From positions 25,872,069-25,936,068 of the forward strand of contig OX463788.1 of assembly GCA_949825025.1 (NCBI GenBank): DNA of 64,000 bases. Direction: 5' to 3'. This stretch comes from Siphlonurus alternatus. Taxonomy: Eukaryota > Arthropoda > Insecta > Ephemeroptera > Siphlonuridae. A program made the position numbers and the translations under genes. Position 1 is the first letter of the stretch, and each line of letters starts with the position of its first letter. Positions 35,958-47,200 of this stretch are shown piece after piece. The notes beneath the pieces were generated by a model. That model saw only the letters and a list, made by a program, of their open reading frames with translations, was not told the DNA's origin and made no database searches.

Positions 35958-38207
35958 GGGCACCCGGCTGTTCTTGACTCATGCTAAACACTGTGTGGGG
36001 AAAGTTCAGTACGCGACGCGTGGGACCGCGCCCTTGGGGCTCCACCCAGTGACCACATGGACATCCCGGGGACCTTGCGAACATCCTTGCAAGATCCCCC
36101 AACATCCCTGAACGTTTTACGTGCTAGTTTTCGAAACCCTTTATCTTTAAACATGTTTTCCATATTCTAAAAAAGGTTTTAGCTACACTTCGAAAATAAA
36201 TTTCTGAGTTTTTTAATATTTTTATGAAAGTCTCTCCGAACATCCCCTGGGGATGCAACACGGCTGTCCCTTGAACATCCCCGGGGACTTTGAAAAGACC
36301 CTTTATTCAATGTTTTCATTTAAATCATAATATGTGCTGTTCAATATTATGTACTGATTTTAAAAATATACAAATATAGTTAATATTATTTAAAATATTA
36401 TATGAAAATATTCATATTTAAAATAAGACGGGAAATTTTACTTAATATTAATGTGCGTAATTTGCACTGAAAAATATTTTTTTTTAATAAAATATCCTCA
36501 TAGAAAAAAATATATATGAAAAATAAACAAGGTCCCATCAAAGTCCCCCGGGGATTTTAGAGGGACCCTTGAACGTCCCACAAATGTCCTCGGAGGGACC
36601 TTTAAAAAATTCTAAAAAATTAAAAATATTTTTTTTAATGTCGAAGTTTGTTAACAATTAGAGATGCATTTGAGCGTTGCAATTTGTAATTAATTAATGT
36701 ATAAACATGTTTTTATTAAAATTATAAAATTTTATTTTAATTTATTTTTAAAAAATTTAAATCTCAATATATTTAATGTTGTATTAAATAATAACAATCT
36801 CCCAATGTACCAGTTTGCTTAAAAAAAATAAAAAAACGCAACTTCGCTCGTAATATAAAAATATTATACAACACCCAAAACTTTACAATTTATATACCTA
36901 ACTAAACCACACTTTAGTAACGAACAGCAATATCCAAGTTGTCTACGACGTCGTCTATCAACCAAAAGGTCCGAGTTCGATTCCCGATGGACCCAAATTT
37001 TTAATTCGTAATTTTGTAGTCCTCATTCTAAAAGTCCCTAAACTTCTTTAATATAAATTTTAAGATGAATTAATATATAATTGGCAAGTGAAAATTAGGG
37101 AACATCCCCGAGGGATGTCCACAGGACGTCCGCAGGGACGTCCTTTTTTGATGGACATGGGGGATGTCCTTGGGGACGTCCAATGAGGACCTTAGAGGGA
37201 TGTCCCCGGGGCGTCCCGGGGACGTCCATGTGGTCACTGGGCACCTGGGGGTTGTTTAATTACAGCCCTCAGTCCATAGCCACTAACCGGTTATGGAGCC
37301 TGAGCTCTCCCTGCTGCCGCGGAGCTCAGAGTACCTAGGCAGCAAAATCTCGGCAATGCTGGGGACTCTCATAGTTTAACAGCAGACTATAGGAGGATAA
37401 ATGCAACGGTCCCTAGCGCAATTGTCGGAGGTTGCGTGAAGGAGTCCCCGGATGGCCGGCGTGATCAGTTTGCCGGCTTCACCTAGTTGCGAGGAGGTCC
37501 GTGGGATCGGCCACCTTACCATCAGGGTGGTTTTGGTGGAGGTGGGTGCTCAACTCTGTGGGTTGATGGTTATTGGTGCACCAGAAACCTGCAGAGTGGA
37601 AGCGGCAGGCTGACGGAACGGTGGCTTACTTGACGCAAGTCAGGAGCAGCCGTGTCAGCGTAGGGTGGGGTTTTTGTAGGTGGGGGGTGGCCGCGAGCGC
37701 TATGTGGTGTATTCACTGTGTGGGGGGAACTATGTTTCGTGTATGGTGACCAGCCGGCCGGCTCAGGGAGATGTGGTGCCAATATATCGTAGTGGCCCGT
37801 GCAGTCAGGAAGTAGTCCCCTAGGTCTGACACTCGTATGACGAACGCTCCTCATGGATATTTTCGGTGAGGCAGCGGTCTGAATGGTGAGAGGCTTTCCA
37901 AACGGGTGGGTGAAGCAAAGCTAATATCCGAACACAACAGTGAACGGCGCTCGCGGACGGGGATTGTGGGTCGGGGGAGAGGGTGCAAAGCTCGGTCGCG
38001 GTGGGGCTGATGGTCACTGCGGTGACACTATTCGTACGTCATGCTCGGGGTAATAGACCCGGGTCCTACGGGTGTGATTCCGTGGAGGCTGGGTCTCACC
38101 GTGGCCGAAAGTCTGGCACTCCAAAGGGGCATTGTTGGGCAAAAAACGAGGCACTGCTGGGTCTGTCCTGTGACCAGGGCAATCTAGTGGTGTCTCAAAA
38201 AAAAAAA
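35958..38207 (+). mobile_element. Non-autonomous relative of the R4 element, interrupted by a MITE
   Basis: Its first ~215 bp (35958-36044 plus 37242-37369) nearly equal the 5' untranslated region of the R4 element at 30537. Its last ~70 bp (GAGGCACTGCTGGGTCTGTC, then TGGTGTCTC and an A run) match that element's 3' end. In between, 37370-38110 is unrelated GC-rich DNA with no reverse transcriptase and only short ORFs. TAA repeats flank both sides. Sharing both ends with an autonomous partner but lacking its ORF suggests mobilisation in trans. The 1.2-kb MITE at 36045-37241 was inserted later. Confidence 0.8.
36045..37241. mobile_element. 1.2-kb foldback/MITE with GGGGA-CCCC words, inside R4 relative
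   Basis: Ends are CCCAGTGACCACATGGAC and its exact complement. The host site is known from the intact copy (TCCACCTGGGG at about 30641), so the insertion is defined precisely: with symmetric ends the duplication is CA; a CACC reading is also possible. Both arms are rich in CATCCCCGGGGA-like palindromes (36242, 36277, 36545, 37103, 37190-37225). The AT-rich centre holds a tRNA B-box-like GAGTTCGATTCCC at about 36972. No transposase. Confidence 0.88.
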
Positions 38208-38231
38208 TAATAATAATAATAATAATGATAA
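38208..38231. repeat. (TAA)n between two retroelements
   Basis: About six TAA units, then TGATAA, join the 3' end of the upstream element directly to the 5' end of the next one. Confidence 0.9.
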
Positions 38232-41200
38232 CCCCCACTTCTCCCCCCTGCATGTTTTTCCTTGCATGTTGCTTTTGCCCAAGTATTCGCTTGCAATGGG
38301 ATCGGTGTTAGATGCTTGCATGCTGCACTGTGCCCCAGCGCTGTGTTTATGAGGGGATTGGGAGCATGTGGGATGATGCATGCAGGGGGGGCCCATGTCC
38401 ACCTTGTCGTGGTGGGGGGGCTCCCCGTCCGGGGTCTAACGGGCAGGGAGGGTACCCAGCCTTCGTAAGGAGGTAACGGAGTGTGGGACCGTGCTTTGGG
38501 TTTCCACCTGGGGAGTTGTTCCTTGGGCTTCTCTTCAGTACCAGTACGCTGGACAAGGAAAATATGAAAAGTTCTTTTAAGGAGCGAGTTAATGGCGACC
38601 GGTCGAAAGGCCGCGCAGGGGGTTCCGGTACTGGGCCGTCTGTGTCAAATGAGCTACCCGTACCAGTGGAACGTGGTGAATCTTACTCACAACATCGAGG
38701 GAGGCGCGGCGCTGCGCCACTCAGGGCTACCGCGCGTGCAGCTGCTCCGGCTGCAAAGGCAGGTGGTGGTTTGGAGGAGCCCAGAGCTCTTCTCACTGCC
38801 GCTGGCCTTGTACGCCAGCGCACGAAGTGGACCAAGGACATGAATATGTCGGTCATGCGTGCGTACTATAGGAGTACCAACATTGAGAGAGAGATGGAAG
38901 GTTATAGGGTGAGAATGTTTGCCGAGTGGAAGAAGATTTTTCCGGACACGACAATAGACGAGCAGCGTGTTCGCAGCCAGCTGCGTTCCATCATGAGTAG
39001 AGGAGCTCTCTCGGCAGCAGAGCAAGATCAGGTCAAGAGGGAGATAACACAGGAGCTGCAGTTACATCAGCAGCAAGATCCTCCCATGGACAGTGGTGAA
39101 GAAGAGGAGGGAAATTTGGAAGATGTACAACCTGAGCCTCAACTAGAGGGTGATAGAGGGGAAGCTCAACAACAGTCGGAAGTAGATTTACTTGGCAAGT
39201 TTAGGGACTCGTATGAGTCTCTTAAGCTGCAGTACCAGGGGGTTCCATTGGAAAATCGCCCTCGCATTCCCAAGTTAAGGTGCAATGCCCAAGTGTTTGC
39301 TTCTGTTGCGGTTGCTGATCAGGTGTTGGGGCCTGATGTAGCTGGTTCAACTCTGGAAGAGGTTTCTGGGCTTGTGCATTGTGCTGCATTAGCTGTTTGT
39401 CAGACGCTTGGTGTCGAGATCAAGACGTCGCAGCGGCAGCAACGAGTGTCCAAGAGTGTACCGAAAGATTACACGCAACCATGGAGGAAGAGGATCGAGG
39501 AGCGAATTAGCAGAGCTCGACGGGATATTGCCCATCTTGTAGCGTTCTTCGCTGACCCGCAGGGGTGTAGTAAGAAGGTCATGGCAGGTATTCGCTCTAT
39601 TGCGTGAAACATCAGGGTAAGGAGGACGGATAAGGACTATGAGAAAAAGCTCCGAGAGAAGGAAGAACAACTGAGACAGCGAATTGCAGCGCTTGGTGCT
39701 CGTATTAGGCGATACAATGAGGCAGCCAAGCGAAGACAGCAAGAGAGTCTTTTTGCTTCTGATCAGAAGTTGTTTTACCGGAAGTTGGAGGAAGAGGGCA
39801 AAGAGAAGCAGCCTCAGCAACCGCCGACAGCAGAGGTGATGGCAGAGTTTTGGTCATCTATTTGGTCTGAGCAGAAGCAACACTGAAGATGCATATTGGT
39901 TGCGTGAGGAAGAGGAGGTGTGCAGAGACATCCCGGAAATGCCGGCAGTAAGCATTACACTTGCTGATGTACAGTCTGCTGTTAAGAAGACACAGAACTG
40001 GAAGGCGCCGGGTGTGGATGGTATCCACAACTTCTGGTGGAAGTACTTCAAGAGTACTCACCAATCTCTTGCAATCAACTTTGATGCTGCCCTTAGAGAT
40101 CCGTCAATCTTGCCAAAATTTTGTACTTTGGGAATAACTTACATGAAGCCAATGTCAGGTGATTCATTGAATCCCAAAAACTACAGGCCAATTACATGTC
40201 TTCCCACACTGTACAAGATCTTTACTTCCATTCTGTCGATGAAGATATATGACCATCTTGTCACGAATGGACTTCTTGCTGAGGAGCAGAATGGTTGTCG
40301 GAAGGGAACCAGGGGATGTCGGGAGTTGTTGGTGGTCGACACTGTTGTGTCTCAGCAGGCTCGTAGAAAACATCGCAACATCTCAGTAGGCTGGGTTGAC
40401 TACAAGAAAGCCTTTGACTCAGTGCCTCACTCCTGGCTCCTCTCTGTCCTTCACCTGTATAAGATCCACCCTTGCGTCGTTGAGCTTCTCACTTCTTGCA
40501 TGAGCATGTGGAGGACTTGTCTTCATGTAAACGAAGGTGGGGTTAACTACCAAGACTAGAGAAATGCAAATTTCAAGAGGTATTTTTCAAGGAGATAGTC
40601 TCAGCCCTTTGTGGTTTTGTCTTGCACTGAACCCGCTAAGCAGGATGCTCCGGACCTCTGGGTATGGTTACGTTCTACAGAGGAATCCAGAAGTTCGCAT
40701 TTCCCACCAGTTTTACATGGATGATCTAAAGTTGTATGCATCTGGTGAAGACCAGTTGCACAGCATGTTTGAACTTGTCAAAAGTTTTAGTGATGCAATT
40801 TGCATGGAGTTTGGTCTTGACAAGTGTGCTGTTGTGCATGTGAGAAAGGGGGAGGTTCAAGATCCACAAGAAGGCTTGCGACTCATGGGAGGCACCGTTA
40901 TTCAAGACTTGGGTACCGAGGACAACTACAAGTACCTCGGTCTACAGCAGCTACTTGGCATCAAGGATGTAGATGCCAGGAAACAAGTTGAGAAGAAAGT
41001 GCTGTCTCGTGTCAACAAGGTTTGCAAGTCTTTCGTCAGTGCAAGAAACAAGATTTCAGCAATTAACACTTGGGCTATCCCTGTGGCAGCATATACCTTT
41101 GGAGTCGTCAGATGGTCGGAGACGTCGCTGCAAGCCTTTGACAGAAAGATGAGAACTACCCTCACAAAGCACAGGATACATCACCCGAGGAGCTCAGTTG

Positions 41201-42298
41201 AGAGACTGTACCTTTCGCGTCATGTAGGTGGAAGAGGTTTGCTCAACATGGAGGTGATGTGTAATCAGCAGGAGCTGAAACTCCGCCAGTACTTTGTGTC
41301 ACGTGGTGTTGGATTGCATGCAGCTGTCTGCAATCAGGACCGTGGCTACACTCCGCTACATTTTAGTGACCAAGAGTTTCAGTCTGCCATCAAGACACAG
41401 GCTGAAAGAATTCAGGAGTGGTCAACGAAAGCGTTGCATGGTCGGTATGCTGCAGCGTTGTCTTCGGATCAGGTGGACACCAAGAGTTCCACTGAGTGGC
41501 TGCGGACAAGTGGGCTATTTGCAGAGACGGAGGGCTTTGTCTGTGCCATACAGGATCAGGTCATCAGGACTAGGGCGTATGAGCGACACATCCTCAAAAT
41601 CAACATCAGTGACCGATGTCGCCTTTGTAAGCAGGCTAACGAGTCTATTCAGCATGTCGCTGGGGGCTGTCCAGTGCTTGCTCCAAAAGAGTACTTAGAG
41701 CGCCACAATTCTGTTGCCAAAGTTGTACATCAAGCTTTGGCCAAGAAAGTTGGTCTCATTGAGACGGAGGTTCCGTACTATAAGTGCAAGCCGGAACAAG
41801 TTCTCCATAATCAGGATGCAAAAATCCTGTGGGATTTTGCCATCACCACAGATAGAGCTGTTGAAGCAATCATACCTGATCTTGTTCTCTTCGACAAGAA
41901 AGCTCGAACAGCGGTGATTGTCGACATTGCTGTCCCGCTGGACGAGAATCTTGTGACCACAGTTGTGGAGAAAAAGCGCAAGTACCAGCCACTTGCTGTT
42001 GAGCTCAAAGACATGTACCAGCTCCGTAGTGTTGATGTGGTTTCAGTTGTAATCTCTAGTAACGGTCTTGTGACCAAAGACTGGTCAGATGCCAGAGAGA
42101 AGTTGGCTCTCAAAGAATACCATGTGTGTGTCATGCAGAAGGCTGCTATTCTTGGCACGGCTAACATTGTGCGCAAGTTTTTTAGCTTGTAGCACCCCTG
42201 CATGCTTACCCGCAATCCCCTCTCAATGTTTGGTACAGGCACTTACACCTTGGCTCAATTGAGCCCGGTGTTTGTGTTATAGTAAAGAAAGTAACAAG
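38232..42298 (+). mobile_element. Second R4/Dong-type retrotransposon, diverged and broken
   Basis: A 5' untranslated region of about 250 bp differs from that of the first R4 element apart from a short CCACCTGGGGxTTGTT-like block. A disrupted coding region and a ~105-bp 3' untranslated region follow, then (TAA)n at 42299-42318. Same domain order and insertion preference as the first element, but a clearly different lineage by protein sequence. Confidence 0.85.
38483..42192 (+). pseudogene. R4/Dong-type polyprotein, one stop and two frameshifts
   Basis: Three frames carry consecutive parts of one R4-type protein. 38483-39607 holds a Myb-like segment (TKWTKDMNMS, then GYRVRMFAEWKKIFP) and an acidic linker; an in-frame TGA at 39605-39607 ends it, and homologous sequence continues in the same frame to about 39880. 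A frameshift there leads to 39900-40559: NWKAPGVDGIHNFWW, NYRPITCLPT and VDYKKAFDS (motif A). A second frameshift near 40540 leads to 40537-42192: GIFQGDSLSP (motif B), FYMDDLKLYA (motif C, about 40711-40740), a CX2CX8HX4C knuckle at 41617-41670 and the endonuclease PD (41875-41880) with a downstream VDIAVP. All catalytic motifs remain, so inactivation looks recent. Confidence 0.88.
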
Positions 42299-42318
42299 AA
42301 ATAATAATAATAATAATA
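42299..42318. repeat. (TAA)n, 3' flank of second R4-type element
   Basis: Six TAA units directly at the element's 3' end. Confidence 0.88.
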
Positions 42319-43032
42319 TTTTTTATTTTTAGTAATAATAATTAAGTCATCAATTGTTTGAGATAAGAGGAAGAAAAAAAAATAGAATTTGTAAAAGTTT
42401 ACGTAAAATAAAATAAATTTGTCATTAAAAATAAAAATATAATGGTATGAACCTATATGAACGTAAATTTACGTGTGCATGGTATTAATATAACATCAAG
42501 TAGAACTTTATTTTTTGGAAAGTGCATGTATGTATGTCTTATGTTTTACAACCATATTATTTGGTCATGGTCATCAATAAAGATTTGTAATGATAATTGT
42601 CTAGTGTCATTTAGTTTTTTTTTTTTTTTTTTTACTTGATGTATTTCTATTCTGAAGAAAAGTGATCAAAAATGTTTAAGAGCTTTAAAAATACTTAACA
42701 TACGTTATCAATATTGTGTTTTCCATATATATATATTGATCATTGGAATGCGTTGAATACGTTTGAATTCTATAATAAAAAATACATACATAAATAATTT
42801 TTAAAAATATAAAAGTGAAAAATAAATTGATGTGTCACTTTAAGTGATTGTTGGCATCTTCCATCAATTACTGACCATCCTGGCTAAAATTCTATTATAT
42901 AATAGTTTCCTCAGCTACAACCAGACGAATCTGGGATGGATTGCACTATATATAGGCCACAGCCGCCTCAGTTCGGAAGGGACCCACAAAATTCTAAGCA
43001 TAGCTATTTTGGGTCCATAAAGAGACTATAAG
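42319..43032. other. AT-rich intergenic, nothing recognised
   Basis: T run at 42617-42633. No gene or RNA seen. Confidence 0.5.
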
Positions 43033-43493
43033 TTAAGGTATAACCTGAGAATTTGTCTGTCAAGGTCAAGAGGCGTGGCTATAGTGGCAACACTGTTTGC
43101 ATTGGAATGATGCGAATAAATTTTTAGGAGGGGGTGGTGACATCAGTCCTTGAGAACGATGCCACATTTCTCATCACATATAGGAAACGATCATCGCCAC
43201 GGTTCAAAATATATAAAAACAATTCAGAAAAATAGTCTAAAAAATTAGGTTTTAGTAAAAAAAAAAGTAAAAGAATCTGTTGTATAGTTTTTTTGCAATG
43301 CTAATTAACAAATTTAACATTGGAAGGATACAAAATTCTCATTTAAATAAATTAATTATAATTAAACCAATGGTTAAAAAATTCAGAAAAAAAATCAGAG
43401 CTAATTTGACGATTGTTGTAAGTCCACCAAATTAATTTGAGGAAAATCTGTTGTAGCGAATTTTTCGTCCAAATTTCTCAGGTTAAGCCTTAA
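43033..43493. mobile_element. TTAA-flanked MITE, 461 bp
   Basis: Left end TTAAGGTATAACCTGAGAAT pairs with right end TTTCTCAGGTTAAGCCTTAA. TTAA sits at both extremes, as for Kolobok- or piggyBac-type insertions. TIR about 24 bp; no ORF. Confidence 0.65.
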
Positions 43494-43822
43494 ATGGAGA
43501 ATTGACATTAAAATTTTTTATTGCAGAAATGGATAGAGCGTACAAAGTTATGTTACCCTGATTTTTTTCAGATTTTTTACAGACCAGGAAGTATTTTTAA
43601 AAAATTATTGAAAGTCCTTTTTGTGACGTCACGTGGCGGCAAGTCCTATCTTTTTCTGAAGGAGCGGCGTCTCGTGACGTCACAAAAAGAACTTTCAATA
43701 ATTTTTTAAAAATAGTTCCCGGGCTCTAAAAAATCTGAAAAAAATCGAAAAAAATCAGGGTAGCATAACTTTGCACCCTCTATCCATTTCTGCAATAAAA
43801 AAAATTAGGTCAATACTCTATT
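43493..43822. mobile_element. Foldback MITE, subfamily 2, copy 1
   Basis: Arms homologous to subfamily 1 (TTATTGCAGAAATGGATAGA, later ATTATTGAAAGTCCTTTT) but the outer ends read ATGGAGAATTGAC and GGTCAATACTCTAT, and the centre is TGTGACGTCACGTGGCGGC. It begins where the TTAA-flanked MITE ends. No coding. Confidence 0.85.
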
Positions 43823-44063
43823 CAGTACCCTACAACAGGGTAACATGGTTCATTTAAAAAATATATTTAACTTATAACAATATTATTTTGCCTTGAAGAT
43901 AATAATACTATTAATATATATACTCTGTAATTTGTATCAACGAATAAGGTTATATCATTATAATCTTGATTAATCTATAAAATTAAACTGATAAAAAATT
44001 AGTTTCAACCGTACTATACAATCTTAATTTAAAATTCCCGCCCGAAGTAGCCAGAAGTGTGAG

Positions 44064-45197
44064 CAGGGCAGTCTGCTACAGGCCGTCTAACCCCCCACCA
44101 CTCTTTTTATTAGTCGGCCGACTGAGCGGCCGGTTTACATGCATTCTTACGGGAGAGAGACCTCACTTTGCGCCCGGATTATAGCGATTTCACGCACACT
44201 AAATTTTTAGATGCTGAATTGGTTTTCAGTATTTTTTGTCAGTACAAAATTGCTCCAGTCAGTACAAAATTTTCCAGTTTCGTCTTACATCCAGCACTTT
44301 TGACCTATAAAACACTTAATCCAAGTACAAATTTGGTACTGAAAAAAGAGTCAATATTTTGTACATCCAGCACTTTTTACCTATAAAACACTTATTCCAA
44401 GTACAAATTTGGTACTGAAAAAAGAGAGTAAAAAAAAAGTACAAAATATTGACTCTCTTTTTTCAGTACCAAATTTGTACTTGGATTAAGTGTTTTATAG
44501 ATCAAAAGTGCTGGATGTAAGACGAAATTGAAACAATTTTGTACTGACATAAAGTACTGAAACCAATTCAGCATCTAAAAATTTAGTGTGCGGTATCTAG
44601 AGATTTGAAATTAAAAGTAAGTAAATGCTCATAGAGTCTAATATTGCTCAACAACTTCTTTTTACCCGCAAAAATAATATTAATACGTTTAAATATGACT
44701 TTTATAAACCGGACGACTAGTATAAAAAAAGTCTAAGCCCATTTCTACAGCGATGACGTAGTATAGACTTTATATATATTTTGCATGACTGTGGAATTGG
44801 ACTCTACCTTAATGTGAATATTTACATTATTTTAACATCAAATCAAGTTAATTCCTATAATCAAAATATTTATGAAGGTTGATTTTCTGTTTATTTGTGG
44901 TTTTGATATTCTGTGACGTCATACTATATTACTAGACTTATAAGTTATAACTCAGTTCCCGCCTTGCGTTTTTCTCGAAAAGTATGATATTTATCAAATA
45001 AATAAAAATAACAGTGTGTAGAAAAAAATAATTCATGGACATCAGACTACAATTTACTTTCAATTTTCCACGTAAATATTTTAAAATAAATATTTTCTTA
45101 CACGGAGGACCCATTTACTTTTAAAAATCCGGACGACTAATATCAGTGAGATGACAGTCGAAAATCCATGTGAGACGGCCTGTAGGAGACTGCCCTG
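44064..45197. mobile_element. hAT-like element, 1134 bp, with a nested MITE
   Basis: Ends CAGGGCAGTCTGCTACAGG and CCTGTAGGAGACTGCCCTG form TIRs of at least 25 bp with one mismatch. Both abut GTGTGAG (44057-44063 and 45198-45204), a perfect 7-bp duplication. No transposase. The CACACTAAA MITE at 44195-44590 lies inside it and the whole lies inside an older inverted repeat: three nested layers. Confidence 0.85.
44195..44590. mobile_element. Foldback MITE (CACACTAAA family), copy 4, 396 bp
   Basis: Same termini as the 319-bp copies, flanked by CG on both sides (44193-44194 and 44591-44592). It is longer because an internal block (CCAGCACTTTT to GGTACTGAAAAAAGAG) is duplicated at the left of the centre. 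Confidence 0.9.
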
Positions 45198-45706
45198 GTG
45201 TGAGGCATATCATTTTAGAATTCCTATTCCAGAACGCTATGTGTGAGGTTTCTGGCCTTCCTATTCGTATTTTCATTTTGAAATTTTGACTACAGGTTCG
45301 TTAGAAGAATACTAATAATATGTTTGAAAAAAATTAAGACTCAGATATGAACAAGACGTCCAGAAACCTCTCACTTCCGGCTACTTCCGGCAGGAATGTT
45401 AAATTAATTTGACTGTACAAGTCTCGTCGTTATGAAAGTACAGTGAGCAACCCCCTCGAAGCAACACTAATTATGCATGCTGCATCGTTTGGCATCTTTT
45501 GCCCATACGTTTAACCCATGCTTGTAAGTAAAGCTTCAACTTATAAAATGTTTTTGTTAATTTTTCATTAAAATTGACAGAGTAACTGTAATTTTCCTTT
45601 ATTAGGTTTTCGTAAATATTTTGTTTATCTTTATGGTATAATAATACTTTAAATAGGTACTGCACCAGAACAGCAACAGGTCGATGAATGAAATATTCTA
45701 TATAAA

Positions 45707-46570
45707 CCCTGCTGAAATTTCTTGAACAAGATCTTGTACAAGTCTTGGACAAGTTTTGACCAAGATCTTGAGCAATAATCTTGCCAAGATCTTGTGCAAG
45801 ATCTTGGCAAGATATTTTCTTGTGGAAGATCTTGGCAAGATCTTGGTAAGATTATTGCTCAAGATCTTGGTCAAAACTCAAAACTTGTCCAAGACTTGCA
45901 CAAGATCTTGGTCAAAACTTCTTCAAGACTTGCGCGAATTTTGCCCAAGATCTTGAGCCCAAATAATCTTACCAAGATCTTGCCAAGATCTTGGCAAGAT
46001 CTTGCGCAAGATCTTGGTAAGATCTTGGCAAGATCTTGTGCAAGATCTTGGCAAGATATTTTCTTGTGCAAGATCTTGGTAACATAATTGGGGCTCTAGA
46101 TCTTTCACAAGACTTGCAACTGATTTGTACTTGAAAAAATTTGTGTAAGTAAATGCAAGATCTTGACAAGATTTTCAAGATTTGGTTGCAAGATGTGATA
46201 CCAAGTAGCAACCTCACAGTCGTCACATACATTTATCCATCATCTGAAAAAAATAAAGAGTTAGTTTTTTCTGGTATGCTTCGTACACAATAGTTTTCGT
46301 TATAAGTTCGGCAGTTGTCTTGCTGGTTTCCTTTCTGTGGATATTCATCATCCTGCTTCATCTCTCCGCTCAGCGCACAATGAATCCTCTCACTCTCTCC
46401 ATGCACGTACGCAACGGCTAGGCCTGCGGAACCTGGGGATCAAAGACATATTTAAAGGATATTCGATAAAATTAGACATGCAAGATCTTGCTCAAGACAA
46501 TTGCAAAAGGTAATGTGCAAATCTTGCCCAAGATCTTGCCCAAGATCTTGCTCAAGAATTTTGAGCAGGG
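45707..46570. mobile_element. Foldback with CAAGATCTTG word array
   Basis: Begins CCCTGCTGAAATTTCTTGA and ends CTCAAGAATTTTGAGCAGGG, an inverted pair. 45720-46100 is almost wholly built from AAGATCTTG, GGCAAGATCTTG and their partial forms, and more copies lie at 46480-46560. Target duplication not clear. Short ORFs rich in KILARSW or QDLGKI repeats are by-products of the word. Confidence 0.75.
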
Positions 46571-47200
46571 ATGCATTATATACAGTATATATTTAAATGC
46601 TTGATTAACAATTTTTGTACTGTAAAACAAATTTAAACACTTCACTACTGTACAACGATATTAATTTAATACATATACAGCCACAATTTATTGCATTAAC
46701 TTAGATGCATGCATATTATATAATATGCATACACAGTATGCATACATTACAGTATACTAGTATACATACCTTTATCAACTTTATACAAACCAAATACTGC
46801 TATGCCATTGATTTATGCACACAACATCCAAGTTTTGTCGATCTGGTCTGGTTGTCGAATCCTTGATTAGAATCCATCACATCCCGGCCATGTTTGCAAG
46901 CCGCTCAGCAAGCAGGAAGCAGGTCAAGCCATCGAAATGTCATTAAAAAAACAGACAATTTTGTGTGAGCTTAACAATATATTAAACAAAAACAACTATA
47001 CATAATTTAAAGCTTACCTGGAACTGTGTAATAACTGCTAATTAGCACAAATACACACAAAATCTTAATGTTTCTTCACCAGCTTCAATTTTCACCAACC
47101 GTCCATCTTAACTGTTATAAAAAAACGGTCATGCGCATTGCATTTGTTTCACATCGTCCACTTGCGCAGTCCACTTGCGCAATGAAAACGTGCGCAAGAT
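46571..47200. other. AT-rich spacer between CAAGATCTTG arrays
   Basis: Few words of the array; ordinary AT-rich DNA with no gene recognised. It changes near 47100-47200 into CTTGCGCAAG-type words. Confidence 0.5.

Larger units (their letters stand above)
44037..45393. mobile_element. Outer inverted-repeat element split by a hAT-like insertion
   Basis: CGAAGTAGCCAGAAGTGTGAG on the left pairs imperfectly with CTCACTTCCGGCTACTTCCGG on the right, with flanking ATTTAAAATTCC against GGAATGTTAAAT. Without the nested 1134-bp element it would be about 220 bp. A similar segment (GGAAGCAGCCAAAAGTGCG, then a TTCTGTTCGTATTT-type block) occurs at about 56828-56880. Confidence 0.55.

Noticed and set aside
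37570..38468. Several 65-94 codon ORFs in the non-autonomous R4 relative
   Set aside because: GC-rich and stop-poor on both strands; no reverse transcriptase or finger motif in any of them.
45756..46232. ORFs with repeating KILARSWQDL or QDLGKI motifs on both strands
   Set aside because: The CAAGATCTTG word is self-complementary and not a stop in most frames, so open frames arise on both strands without selection.
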